Shown: positions 21,477-32,669 of the stretch, piece after piece
Layout of the letters: the number at the start of each line of letters is the position of its first letter
Position numbering within the stretch: position 1 is the first letter of the stretch
Assembly: GCA_030180135.1 (NCBI GenBank)
Contig: CM058230.1
Span: 64,388,580 to 64,452,579, forward strand
Origin: Orychophragmus violaceus
Taxonomy: Eukaryota; Streptophyta; Magnoliopsida; Brassicales; Brassicaceae
Direction of reading: 5' to 3'
Length of the DNA stretch: 64,000 nucleotides
The notes under the pieces: model-generated
Database searches by the model: none
What the model was told of the DNA's origin: nothing
Seen by the model: the letters and a program-made list of their open reading frames with translations, nothing else
Translations under genes and position numbers: made by a program

Positions 21477-23576
21477 AAGCTTACTCATTCACCTGTTCTT
21501 TCACTTCCTGATTTTACTAAAACTTTTGAAATCGAATGTGATGCTTCTGGTATTGGTATAGGTGCTGTGCTTATGCAGGAAAAGAGACCAATTGCCTACT
21601 TCAGTGAGAAGCTAGGAGGAGCAACACTGAATTATCCAACTTATGATAAGGAGCTCTATGCATTGGTGAGAGCATTGCAGACATGGCAGCACTACTTATG
21701 GCCAAAGGAGTTTGTCATACACACTGATCATGAGTCCCTTAAGCATCTAAAAGGTCAGCAGAAACTCAACAAGAGACACACCAGGTGGGTTGAATTCATT
21801 GAGACATTCCCATACGTGATCAAATACAAGAAAGGTAAGGATAATGTAGTTGCTGATGCATTATCAAGAAGGTATGTCTTACTGACTTCTCTTGAGACTA
21901 AGTTACTTGGGTTTGAACATATTAAGTCTCTTTATGCAAATGATTCTGATTTTGGGAAGATTTATTCATCATGTGAGAAATTTGCATTTGAAAAGTACTA
22001 TAGGCATGATGGGTTCTTGTTTTATGAAAACCGCTTGTGTGTTCCTAATTCTTCTTTGAGAGATTTGTTTGTTAAGGAAGCACATGGTGGAGGATTAATG
22101 GGACACTTTGGTGTTGCTAAGACACTTCAGGTGATGCAAGAACACTTTCATTGGCCACACATGAAGAGGGATGTTGAGAAAGCTTGTGAAAGGTGTTCTA
22201 CCTGCAAACTAGCTAAGTCCAAAGTCCAGCCTCACGGTTTGTATACTCCCTTACCTATTCCTTTGCATCCTTGGAATGATATTTCTATGGATTTTGTTGT
22301 TGGGTTGCCTAGGACTAAAACAGGGAAGGATTCCATATTTGTTGTGGTAGATAGGTTCTCTAAAATGGCTCATTTCATTCCCTGCCACAAAACTGATGAT
22401 GCTATGCATGTAGCTAACTTGTTCTTTAAGGATAAAGTGAGATTACATGGCATGCCTAAGACTATTGTTTCTGATAGAGATACAAATTTTCTTAGTTACT
22501 TTTGGAATACACTTTGGTCTAAGCTAGGTACTAAGTTGTTGTTCTCTACTACTTGTCATCCGCAATCTGATGGGCAAACTGAAGTAGTTAATAGAACATT
22601 GTCTACTCTTCTGCGTGCATTGATAAAAAAGAACCTTAAGTCATGGGAAGAATGTTTGCCACATGTTGAATTTGCTTATAATCATGCTAGACATTCTGCA
22701 TCTAAGTTCTCTCCATTTGAAATTGTTTATGGTTTCAATCCTTTATCACCATTGGATCTAATGCCTTTACCTTTGAGTGAAAGAGCTAGTATGGATGGAA
22801 AGAAAAAGGCAGATTACATCAAGCAGATTCATGAGAAAGCTAGGATCAACATTGAGGAGAAGACAAAGCTTTATGCTAAGTATGCCAACAAGGGCAGGAA
22901 GGAGATGATCTTCAAAGAAGGAGACATGGTCTGGATACATCTGAGGAAAGAGCGGTTTCCTAATGAGAGAAAGTCCAAGTTGATGCCACGCATTGATGGA
23001 CCATTCAAGATCATCAAACGGATCAATGACAATGCGTACCAAATTGACTTGCAAGGTAAGTATAATGTGAGTTCAAGCTTCAAAGTTTCTGACTTGGTTC
23101 CTTTTATTGCAGATGAACCAGATTTGAGGTCAAATCCTTTTCAAGAGGGAGGGGATGATGTGATCATGGGTAGCTTGGAACCTGAAGACATTGAGCAGCT
23201 TGAACCAGAGGAGAATGGAGCAGAGAAGCAGCTTGTAGCTGAGGAGAATGGAGCTAAGAAGCAGCTTGAACCAGAGGAGAATGGAGAGCAAGAATCAGAA
23301 GCTTTGCACTTACCAATTGGACCAATGACCAGAGCTAAGGCAAAGCAATTCAAGCAAGCCTTCTACACACTTCTACACCACGTCCAGGGCCAACTTGAGT
23401 GTGCTAATCCAGCCAGTTTTGGTTGTGATTCAAGCCACTTAAGTCATCAGCATTGGAGGTGTGTGGACTTGTACTCTTTTTCCCTCCTCTTGGTTTTGTC
23501 CCAATGGGTTTTCCAAGAGAGGTTTTTAATGAGGCAAGCCCACATACTATTATCCTTTCCCATTGCTGATCCATAA
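21477..23576 (+). pseudogene. CRM-like RNase H and integrase, reading into the 3' LTR
   Basis: Continues in the same frame. RNase H has ECDASGIGIGAVL, YDKELYALVRAL and HTDHESLKHL. The integrase HHCC finger is at about 22080-22215, ending CERCSTCK. The DDE core has SMDFVVGLPR, IVSDRDTNF and HPQSDGQTEVVNR. The C-terminal GPFKIIKR domain follows. No chromodomain is seen. The frame then crosses the LTR boundary at 23156 into a repeated acidic tail (EPEENGA, AEENGA, EPEENGE) and a GPMTRAKAKQFKQA motif. In the 5' LTR this frame stops at 17818; a one-base insertion in the 3' LTR near 23417 changes the frame and extends it to 23576. Confidence 0.9.
23143..23155 (+). other. CRM-like element polypurine tract
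   Basis: AAGAGGGAGGGGA directly before the 3' LTR start TGATGTGATC. It lies inside the pol reading frame. Confidence 0.88.
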
Positions 23577-23991
23577 GGCCCATAACCTATTTTAAAGTGG
23601 GATTTCGAAATTCTAAGTGTTTAATTAGTCTTTGTGCTTTTCTTAGGTGTATTAATTGCTGTTCATGCAGCAATGTTGCAGTTTTCTATTTAAAACACTT
23701 TGTAGTCAGTTCTGAACTTTATCAAACTTCTTTTTTATTCTAAAACTTCTGAAAGTGTTTGATCTGAATGGTGTGTAATATCCATTCGTCTTGGATTCTT
23801 CTTTTGGTGTTTATCTCCTAGAAGAACCGAGTTTGAAAGTCTTGAAGTCATTCCGCAACTTCAGGAAGTTTCCTTCATTTCCCTGTTTCTATTCCTTTCA
23901 ATCTGTCCATCCCATTTGATTATCATCCATCCAACAACCAGACTCACAAAGTGCATCAAAGGGCTTGATCTTCTCCATTAAGATCGTATCA
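23156..23991 (+). repeat. CRM-like element 3' LTR
   Basis: 836 bp, about 99 per cent identical to 17533-18367 by eye. It is followed by the target duplication AACCT and then by resumed transposase coding sequence. Confidence 0.92.
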
Positions 23992-25356
23992 AACCTAATG
24001 TAGAAACTAGGAGATTTTTTGATATGTTAGATGCAGCGAAGCGTCCGCTTTATGATGGTTGCAAAGACGGACATTCGCCATTATCATCTGCAACCAGACT
24101 AATGGGAATAAAGACGGATTATAATCTGGCGGAGCAATGTGTGGATGCTTTTTGCGAATACTTGAAAGATGTTCTTCCTGAAGATAATCTTGCGCCAGGT
24201 TCATACAACGAGGTTGAGAAACTTGTTAAAGTGCTTGGTTTACCGTATCAGATGATAGATGTTTGCATCGACAATTGTATGATATATTGGCGAGAAGATG
24301 AATACCGTTTGGAATGTAAGTTCTGTAAGAAGCCGCGTTATGAGGATACAAGGGGAAGAGCTAAGGTTCCTTATAAGAGAATGTGGTATATGCCGTTACC
24401 GGATAGGCTGAGGCGCTTATACCAATCGGAGTGAACTGCAGGGGAAATGAGATGGCATGCTGAGCATAGAAGAGGACCAGAAATTGCGCATCTGTCTGAA
24501 GCTGAAGCGTGGCGACATTTTCAGAGTGTATATCCAGATTTTGCATACGAGCCACGTAATGTGTACCTCGGATTATGCACAGATGGTATTAACCCGTTTG
24601 GAAGGCATGGGAGACCATATTCGTTGTGGCCAGTTATTTTAACTCCGTATAACCTACCGCCATCTATGTGTATGCGCCGAGAGTTTCTTTTCCTCTCCGT
24701 ACTTTCTCCCGGTCCAGAGCATCCTAGAAGATCACTTGATGTATTCTTGCAGCCATTGATACACGAGCTGCAAATGTTATGGCTGCCCGGTATTGTAGCA
24801 TATGATGTCTCATGTAAGGAAATTTTTTTGATGAGGGCTGCATTAATGTGGACCATTAGCGACTTTCCGGCTTATGGTATGTTATCAGGATGGACTACGC
24901 ATGGAAGGTTAGCATGTCCGTATTGTCAGGAAAAGACCGATGCATTTCAGCTTAAGAACGGACGCAAATCGTCTAGGTTTGATTGTCATAGGAGATTTCT
25001 ACCGAATGATCATCCATACCGGAAAAACACTAAACTTTTTACGAAGAAGAGGAAAGTGTTTGATGATCCTATTCTACAAGACAGTGGTTCATCTACTTTG
25101 GTTTTCTTAGAGGGATTTGGTGCATTAAGAACTCGTGAATGTGGTGGTAATGGTCATGAGAATGTATATGGAGCTGGTGTAGTCCACAACTGGCACAAGC
25201 TGAGCATCTTCTGGGATTTACCGTATTGGAAGGACCAGCTACTAAGGCATAATCTTGATGTCATGCACATTGAGAAAAATTTCATTGATAACATCATGAA
25301 CACCGTTCTGAACGTCCAAGGAAAGACGAAAGATAATGTGAAGTCTAGGCTTGATT

Positions 25357-25990
25357 TGTTGGATCTCCTAGGATCTAGGGTTTGATATATTGAAATCAAC
25401 CAACCTCGTTCTTACCTTTGGCAGCGGAATGAATTGGTGAACGAGATCAGTGAGCAACGCAGGTGCCTTGCCTCTACCAGATACACACGCACACAAGCTG
25501 GAAACGGGATGCTAGTACCGGATCAATGGGAATTGAATCTCTCTGGTGTTTCTACTCTTTCTGTCAAGAAAAGTGGATGGCTCACTGTTTAGGTCGAAAA
25601 ACTCGTGTTTTATTCGACCTAAAACATGCTTAACGGGCCAGACCAGATTAAGTCTTAATTCGGAAAGCCTTTCCGAAAACCCGTACTGTGTCGACCGACA
25701 CACAAGCTGTGTCGATCGACACAACACCATTTTGTCGATAATAATGTGTATCCAATACACATTAATATGATCATTACCACAATGATCATTCCCATGTCGT
25801 AGCTTCCAGTTTGCTTAGGTGTGTGACCCTATAGGATCATATAATACTGGCAGTAAGTCTACAACTTACAGATTGCAAGAGGCTTCTAGCAAAACATTAA
25901 AACCGCCCAGTATTATACGAATGTCTGATCTCGGCACACAACTATCATCAGGAGTGAGTACAAGTGTGATTTCAGGACACTATCCCAACA
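25357..25990 (-). repeat. Copia B 3' LTR
   Basis: 634 bp, TGTTGGATCTCC to CACTATCCCAACA on the plus strand. It contains a paired palindrome at 25684-25726 (TGTGTCGACCGACACA then TGTGTCGATCGACACA). Confidence 0.93.
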
Positions 25991-26818
25991 ATCTCCCACT
26001 TGTACTGAAATCATCAATTCCTATAATCCTTTTGTCACTATATCTCGACTTGGCATAAGGCAAGATTAGTGTCATCCTTATTAAGCCAACATCATGTTTA
26101 TCGAACTCCTGATAGCATACTGAACAATACAAACAACTGAACTACAGTTCGTTTGAGTGCGGCCACACATTCTCTCAGTATTCAATCTTCGATAGGCCCT
26201 GAGATATTTATCTCCTGTTATTCAGGAGGGACAAATCCCATCTTGTTCCATCCCTGTTTCAACGCACACTTCATGATATACCTGAACAGTGCCATTATAG
26301 TCGCCAGTTACGGGTCGACGTTTGACAAAGTCAAAGTGTACTAATTCATATGCAAGAAAGCATGATGAACTCAGGTCTAAGGACTATACTCTATAGTCGT
26401 AATGAGAACCTCTTATGACACAAATATAACTATCTTGTAGACTTCTCATCAGCGGGTCATGTTCGATCATATGTTCACCAACATATAACTATGTGACTGA
26501 CTGCGATAATCATATCATTGGCTCCATGAAACTTAGCCAACAGTCACCTCACAATCTAGTCTCTCGCGGTTGCCATTGTCCCACTTTGACAACCTCGACT
26601 AGGGACAACATAATTTATGTCATTTATTACTTATAGGGTTTCATGATCAAGTCCTCAACTTGATGACCTATAATATGACATAAACTTATTTTGGGACCAT
26701 TATTTAGATCACAATAAATAATGCTGAAATAAAATTTCATTAAACATATCCAAAAGAATGTTTACAAGAGCATCTTATTATAACTAAAATAAAACTAAAA
26801 CTCCCACTAGAATCAAGA
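25991..26818 (-). other. Copia B 3' non-coding region with polypurine tract
   Basis: About 830 bp between the pol stop and the 3' LTR. The polypurine tract GTACAAGTGGGAGAT (minus strand) occupies 25991-26005. Similarity to 10166-11000 of copia A is obvious by eye, although the coding region between is not conserved there. Confidence 0.8.
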
Positions 26819-28519
26819 TTACATCTTCAGATCTCTAATGCCTACAGCAGTCGTATGACTCTCATGCTTAGGCCTTGGGAGTGACTTAGTCAGAGGATCA
26901 GCGACATTCTCTTCCGTCGGAACTCGGCTGATCTTAACATCACCTCTATTGACGATATCACGAATCAGGTGATATCTCCTCTCTACGTGTTTGGACTTCT
27001 GGTGCGACCTGGGTTCTTTCGCATGAGCAATGGCTCCGTTGTTGTCACAAAACAAAGCCACTGGCTCCAAGATACTTAAAACCACACCAAGTTCAGTCAT
27101 GAACTTCTTGATCCAAACAGCTTCCTTTGCCGCTTCTGAAGCAGCAACATATTCAGCTTCCGTCGTGGAATCAGCTACGGTATTCTGCTTAGAGCTCTTC
27201 CAGCTCACCGCACCGCCATTCAGACAGAAGACATATCCAGACTGTGATCGGAAATCGTCTCTGTCTATCTGAAAACTCGCATCTGTGAATCCATTCACTA
27301 CAAGCTCTTCACTTCCTCCATACACCAGGAATTTATCATTAGTATGTCTCAAATACTTGAGAATATTCTTGACAGCTGTCCAGTGATCTTCACCTGGATC
27401 AGATTGGTATCTACTCGTCATGCTTAACGCGTAAGCTACATCTGGACGAGTGCAGAGCATGGCATACATAATATATCCTATTGCAGAAGCATAATGAATC
27501 CTATTCATGCGTTCTCGCTCAGCATGTGTCGCCGGACACTGCTTCTTGCTGAGACTCATGCCATGAGACATCGGTATGATGCCCTTCTTGGAATCCTGCA
27601 TCTTGAATCTGTGCAACACCTTATCAATATAAGTGTCTTGGCACAATCCAATCAGCCTATTCACTCTATCTCTGTAGATTCTGATTCCAAGAATGTACGC
27701 GGCTTCTCCCATGTCTTTCATGGAAAAACAACTTCCGAGCCAAGTCTTAACTGACTGAAGCAACGGAACGTCATTACCTAGGAGGAGTATGTCATCGACA
27801 TACAGTACAAGAAACGCAATTTTGCTCCCACTAGTCTTCTTGTAAACACATGGTTCCTCTTCGTTGTTGATGAAACCAAATTGTTTTACTGCTTCATCAA
27901 AACGAAGATTCCAACTCCGTGATGCTTGCTTCAATCCATAAATGGATTTATGAAGCTTGCATAGTTTTCCAGCGTTCTTAGGATCGACAAAACCTTCAGG
28001 CTGTGTCATATACACATCCTCTTCCAGAATACCATTCAGGAATGCGGTTTTGACATCCATTTGCCAAATCTCATAGTCATAATGAGCTGCAATCGCTAGA
28101 AGAATCCGAATGGATTTAAGCATAGCGACTGGGGAATAGGTTTCATCATAGTCAATACCATGAATTTGCTTGAAACCTTTAGCCACCAACCTCGCTTTGT
28201 AAATCTGTACATTGCCATCCACGTCAATCTTCTTCTTGAAGATCCATTTACACTCAATGGCTTTTACACCATTAGGTAAATCGACCAAGGACCATACTTG
28301 GTTTTCTGACATGGATCCCATTTCGGATTTAGAGGCTCCAAGCCACTTTTCGGAGTCCGGGTCCATCATTGCTTCCGCGAAGGTCGCTGGTTCGTCACTT
28401 TCAATGATCATCAGATCATTTGAATTGGTCACGAGAAATCCATAGTATCTCTCGGGTTCGTGACGGATCCTTCCGGATCTGCGAACTTCAGGCTCCACAG
28501 ACGCCGGTTCCACAGAACT
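26819..28519 (-). pseudogene. Copia B reverse transcriptase and RNase H
   Basis: C-terminal part of the gag-pol frame. RT starts with the KWIFKKK and LVAKGF region, followed by MDVKTAFLNG, the IYGLKQASR motif and the catalytic YVDDILLLG. RNase H carries DASF, STTEAEY, CDNNGA and the HVERRYHLIRD helix, ending in RDLKM. The 564-aa stretch is open from 28513 to 26819. The stop separating it from integrase (28520-28522, TAA) is one C-to-T change from CAA. All known active-site residues are visible. Confidence 0.92.
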
Positions 28520-29770
28520 TTATGGATCCAACTGCTGCTCTTCCTCAACAGGTTGAACAGTCTCCTGTACTTTACTCCCACTGTTTTTCTTAGAGAGAAA
28601 CTCCCTCTCAAGAAAAGAACAGTCCCGAGCAACAAATACTTTGTTCTCAGATTGGTTGTAAAAGTAGTATGCCTTGGTTTCCCTAGGATAACCAACGAAG
28701 TAACATTTATCTGATTTGGGTGCGAGCTTTTCAGAGATTAAACGTTTGACATAAGCCTCACAACCCCAAATCCTCAGGAAAGACAGACTAGGAGTGTTCC
28801 CAGTCCACAATTCATGTGGTGTCTTTTCCACTGATTTAGATGGCACCCTATTTAGTGTAAACGCAGACGTTTCTAGAGTGTATCCCCAAAAGGATAATGG
28901 AAGATTTGAATCACTCATCATAGACCGAACCATATCCAATAAGGTTCGATTCCTCCTCTCTGACACTCCATTCCATTGGGGTGTTCCAGGAGGAGTGAGT
29001 TGTGAAACAATTCCACACTCGCTCAGATAGTCGCTGAACTCTTGACTCAAGTACTCTCCTCCGCGATCCGATCTCAGAATTTTGATACTTTTGCCAAGTT
29101 GGTTCTGTACTTCATTCTTGAATTCCTTGAATCTATCAAAGGATTCTGACTTGTGTCTCATCAAATAGACATAGCCGTACCTACTGAAATCATCAGTGAA
29201 GGTAATGAAGTACTTGTAATTTCCTCTGGCAACAGTACTCATTGGCCCACATACATCAATATGAACAAGGCCCAATAAGTCACTGACCCTTTCATTTGGT
29301 TTGTTGAAAGGGGCCCTAGCCATTTTGCCTATCAAACAAGATTCGCATTTCTCACATGATTCAAAATCAAATGAGCCCAGAAGCCCATTTCGATGGAGCC
29401 TTTGGATGCGTTTCTCATTGATATGGCCCAAACGACAATGCCATAAGAAAGTTGGGTTTTCGTCATTGGACTTAAACTGCTTTGTATTTATGTTAAAGAC
29501 AGGCATTTCTTGGTTTAAAACATATAACCCATTATCTAATGGGGCGCTGCCATAAAATGTACCATCACGATTAAAAGAACAAACTTTATTCTGAACAGCA
29601 AAATCAAAACCTTCCAAATCCAAAACGGAAACTGAAATTATGTTTCTGCTAATCGCAGGTACAAAGTAGCAATTATTCAAAGCTAAAACCATGCCTGAAG
29701 GTAAAGACAACTCATAGGTGCCTACGGCCAGTGCAGCAACCTTAGCTCCATTCCCGACCCGTAGCTCCAC
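28520..29770 (-). pseudogene. Copia B integrase region
   Basis: Middle of the gag-pol frame, 416 aa open. The GAG_pre-integrase HHCC finger reads WHCRLGHINEKR and ends CEKCESC. The DDE core shows HIDVCGPM, ILRSDRGGEYLSQEF and GVSERRNRTLLDMVR. A C-terminal DNA-binding tail with CYFVGYP follows. It inserts cDNA into chromosomal DNA. It is bounded upstream by TAA at 29771-29773 and downstream by TAA at 28520-28522, both compatible with CAA to TAA changes. Confidence 0.92.
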
Positions 29771-30760
29771 TTATCCTTTCTTCAGCGTCCTACTATTTCT
29801 TAGTGCCTGCACATCAGTACAAATATGAGCACCGCAGCCGGTATCCAATACCCACGAAGTAGGACTAGAAGACATAACATTAAGTTCGATAACATAAATA
29901 CCTGAGTCAGACGCATCATACGTCTTCTTCAGCTTCTTGTAATCTTCCATGAACTTCTTGCAGTCTCTTTTCCAATGTCCTAACTGCTTGCAGTAGTTGC
30001 ATTTATCCTCTGCAGAAGGCCCGGATTTGGGCTTTGGCTTGGGCTTGTCCTGACTCTCAGTCTGGACAACCTGGGCCTTTCCCTTATCCTTCTTAGGTTT
30101 CTTAAACCTTTTACCCCTTTGGACCATCAGGACATCGGGAGTAGCCTTCTTGAGATTCGGCTCTGCTGTCTTCAGCATACCGTGCAACTCAGTCAATGTC
30201 TTAGTCATGTTTTACATGTTGTAGTTCATGATGAACTGATCAAAACACGACGGCAAAGACTGCAGAATCATGTCAGTGGCTAGCTCTTGGCTAATGGCAC
30301 AGTCCAGTTTCCCCAGGTTATCAATGTAACCCATCATTTTAAGGACATGAGGACTTACTGGACTGTCCTTAGCCAACTTGCAATCCATGAGAGATTTAAC
30401 CCTCTGGTATCTCTCAGTGCGAGCTTGCTCCTGAAACAAAGCTTTCAGGCTGTTAATCATCTCAATGGGTGACATCACGTTCTCATATTGCTTATGCAGC
30501 TCAGAGTTCATAGTCACCAGCATTAGACAATTAACGTCTTTGACATCAGCTGAATGCTTATCATAAGCATTCTTATCTGCCTGCGGGGCATTGGAACGTG
30601 GCCTCTCAGGGAGAACTCTTTCAAGGACATATTCCTTGTTCTCCTGCCTGAGAACTATTCTCATGTTCCGATAACATTCCAAGAAATTAGATCCATTTAA
30701 CTTGTCCTTCTCAAGGACGGATCTCAGTGAGAAAGTGTTGATGTGAGTTGAAACAGACAT
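29771..30760 (-). pseudogene. Copia B Gag and protease start
   Basis: Gag begins at ATG 30760 (MSVSTHINTFSLRSVL) and is related to the Gag of copia A and C. A TAA at 30212-30214 splits it, after which the same frame resumes. The CCHC knuckle CNYCKQLGHWKRDC is near 29990. The aspartic protease begins with WVLDTGCGAHIC near 29860. Here gag and protease share a frame, unlike copia A and C, where a TAG separates them. Confidence 0.9.
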
Positions 30761-32019
30761 AGCTGTAATTAAGAGAGGTAGAGATTTTAGTTATAATGCT
30801 CAAGAAATGAGAATTCTTATCTAATAAGAAAAACTCGCATTGTATTCAAAACTATGTTTCCTCAGATGAATACAATGAGCCAAGATCCTCAGATCACTAA
30901 AATTCGAGTGGGCGACTCGCCGTTACTCAAACTTTAGTTATCTAGGTAAGCAAATCATTGCTAATTGTACCCAGTACAACTCTTGGTCGTGGATAAGACA
31001 AACTATGCCTAATCCACTCTGATGTCTCTGGGCCCAGAACTCCTGATAGCCCAGTCAAGTAAAACCAATCTCTTCTGTCTTGTGATCACTGACAGTTGCA
31101 CTGCAAGTCTGTCAATGACCACCTGCCTTACTCATGTTGCAGTGGATACCATGGACTCCAAGACTATCCAACAAACAACACGAGTCTTGACAGTAGACAA
31201 GAGCGGGCAAGACATCAAGATCACTTGATATTTAGTTGAGGAAAGAATTATTTTAATCTTGATTTATATCCAATATACATTCAAGAAGTTATTAATTTAA
31301 TTAAAACTTTCAGTTTTTATTAAGTTTAGGTTCATCTAGAACTTTAGGATTTAATTTGATCTCGTATCTGCAAATTTATGGTCCAACCATTAATTCTGCG
31401 ACTTGTGTGTCGATCGATTCCAACCATTGGGATCGGTCGACACATCATAAATTAAACCGGTCTTCGATAACCGGTCAAACCGGATCGAATTTCATTAACC
31501 GATTCAATCTAATTGAACCGGTTCGGTTTAACGGTCCATGTCGATCGTCACACAGCTTTGTGTCTATCGACATCACCAAACCAGAACAAAATTGGTTAAT
31601 TAAAATTAACCATGCGAAATAATCGGTTCAATCCAATTGAACCGATCTATCTGATCGATTTGCATGTGTCGACTGACACACCCAGTGTATCGATCGACAC
31701 AGCAGGAATACGGGTACTCGATCTCAGATCGAAACCCTAAAAATTATTTGCGAGTTTTCGCTCTGTGTCGACCGACACACGCTTTGTGTCGATCGACCCT
31801 CTGCGACAAACCCTAAATATTTAACGCGTTATATCGCTTCGTGTCGACCGACACACGCTTTGTGTCGATCGACACAGTGCGATTTCAACAGTTCATCGAT
31901 TTTCAACATGCATACAATCCGAGATTATCGTAAGAAAAAACAATTTCAACAGGCAATATCCAATTCAACAACATCAAGTTTCGAGTTAATTGCATCAGTT
32001 TCAATAGTCTAAACCCTAA
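30761..32019 (-). other. Copia B 5' leader
   Basis: Non-coding. The part nearest the LTR (31400-31885) holds repeated palindrome pairs with a CGACCG or CGATCG core; see the repeat entry. No ORF is supported. Confidence 0.75.
31400..31885. repeat. CGATCG / CGACCG palindrome cluster (copia B leader)
   Basis: Sites include TGTGTCGATCGATT (31405), GTCGATCGTCAC (31540), TGTGTCGACTGACACA followed by GTATCGATCGACAC (31666-31700), and two closely spaced pairs at 31763-31797 and 31838-31877. Pairs are TGTGTCGACCGACACA, a short CGCTT spacer, then TGTGTCGATCGAC. Confidence 0.85.
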
Positions 32020-32034
32020 CATGATCTGATACCA
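32020..32034 (-). other. Copia B primer-binding site
   Basis: Minus strand TGGTATCAGATCATG, one base inside the 5' LTR. The first ten bases match initiator tRNA-Met; the match is shorter than in the other elements (GATC instead of GAGC). Confidence 0.85.
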
Positions 32035-32035
32035 C

Positions 32036-32669
32036 TGTTGGATCTCCTAGGATCTAGGGTTTGATATATTGAAATCAACCAACCTCGTTCTTACCTTTGG
32101 CAGCGGAATGAATTGGTGAACGAGATCAGTGAGCAACGCAGGTGCCTTGCCTCTACCAGATACACACGCACACAAGCTGAAAACGGGATGCTAGTGCCGG
32201 ATCAATGGGAATCGAATCTCTCTGGTGTTTCTACTCTTTCTGTCAAGAAAAGTGGACGGCTCACTGTTTAGGTCGAAAAACTCGTGTTTTATTCGACCTA
32301 AAACATGCTTAACGGGCCAGACCAGATTAAGTCTTAATTCGGAAAGCCTTTCCGAAAACCCGTACTGTGTCGACCGACACACAAGCTGTGTCGATCGACA
32401 CAACACCATTTTGTCGATAATAATGTGTATCCAATACACATTAATATGATCATTACCACAATGATCATTCCCATGTCGTAGCTTCCAGTTTGCTTAGGTG
32501 TGTGACCCTATAGGATCATATAATACTGGCAGTAAGTCTACAACTTACAGATTGCAAGAGGCTTCTAGCAAAACATTAAAACCGCCCAGTATTATACGAA
32601 TGTCTGATCTCGGCACACAACTATCATCAGGAGTGAGTACAAGTGTGATTTCAGGACACTATCCCAACA
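32036..32669 (-). repeat. Copia B 5' LTR
   Basis: 634 bp, nearly identical to 25357-25990. It includes the paired palindrome at 32363-32405. Confidence 0.93.

Larger units (their letters stand above)
17533..23991 (+). mobile_element. CRM-like Ty3/gypsy retrotransposon
   Basis: 6.46 kb with LTRs of 835 and 836 bp and a perfect target duplication AACCT (17528-17532 and 23992-23996). It carries an initiator-Met primer site, a single gag-pol frame broken by two TAG codons, and a polypurine tract. The pol frame runs on into the 3' LTR, there is no chromodomain, and the RT motifs resemble centromeric retrotransposons (CRM lineage of chromoviruses). Lineage placement is by motif memory and needs a tree. 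LTRs differ at about eight positions by eye, consistent with an insertion well under one million years old at a substitution rate of 7e-9 per site per year. Confidence 0.9.
25357..32669 (-). mobile_element. Copia B, near-complete Ty1/copia retrotransposon
   Basis: 7.31 kb, minus strand, with two 634-bp LTRs and a perfect target duplication TGATT (25352-25356 and 32670-32674). It has an initiator-Met primer site, palindrome-rich leader, a single gag-pol frame (26819-30760) with three in-frame stops, a long 3' non-coding region and a polypurine tract. LTRs differ at about four positions by eye, implying recent insertion. It interrupts the CACTA transposase coding region. Its 3' region, primer site and LTR core match copia A and C, so it represents the autonomous side of that family. 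Confidence 0.93.

Noticed and set aside
22900..23155. Chromodomain in the CRM-like integrase
   Set aside because: The region after GPFKIIKR lacks the aromatic and WxxxxxxxxW pattern seen clearly in gypsy 3.
25546..25770. ORFs repeated at 25512-25770 and 32191-32449
   Set aside because: They lie wholly in the copia B LTRs, have no known domain and are repeated only because the LTR is.
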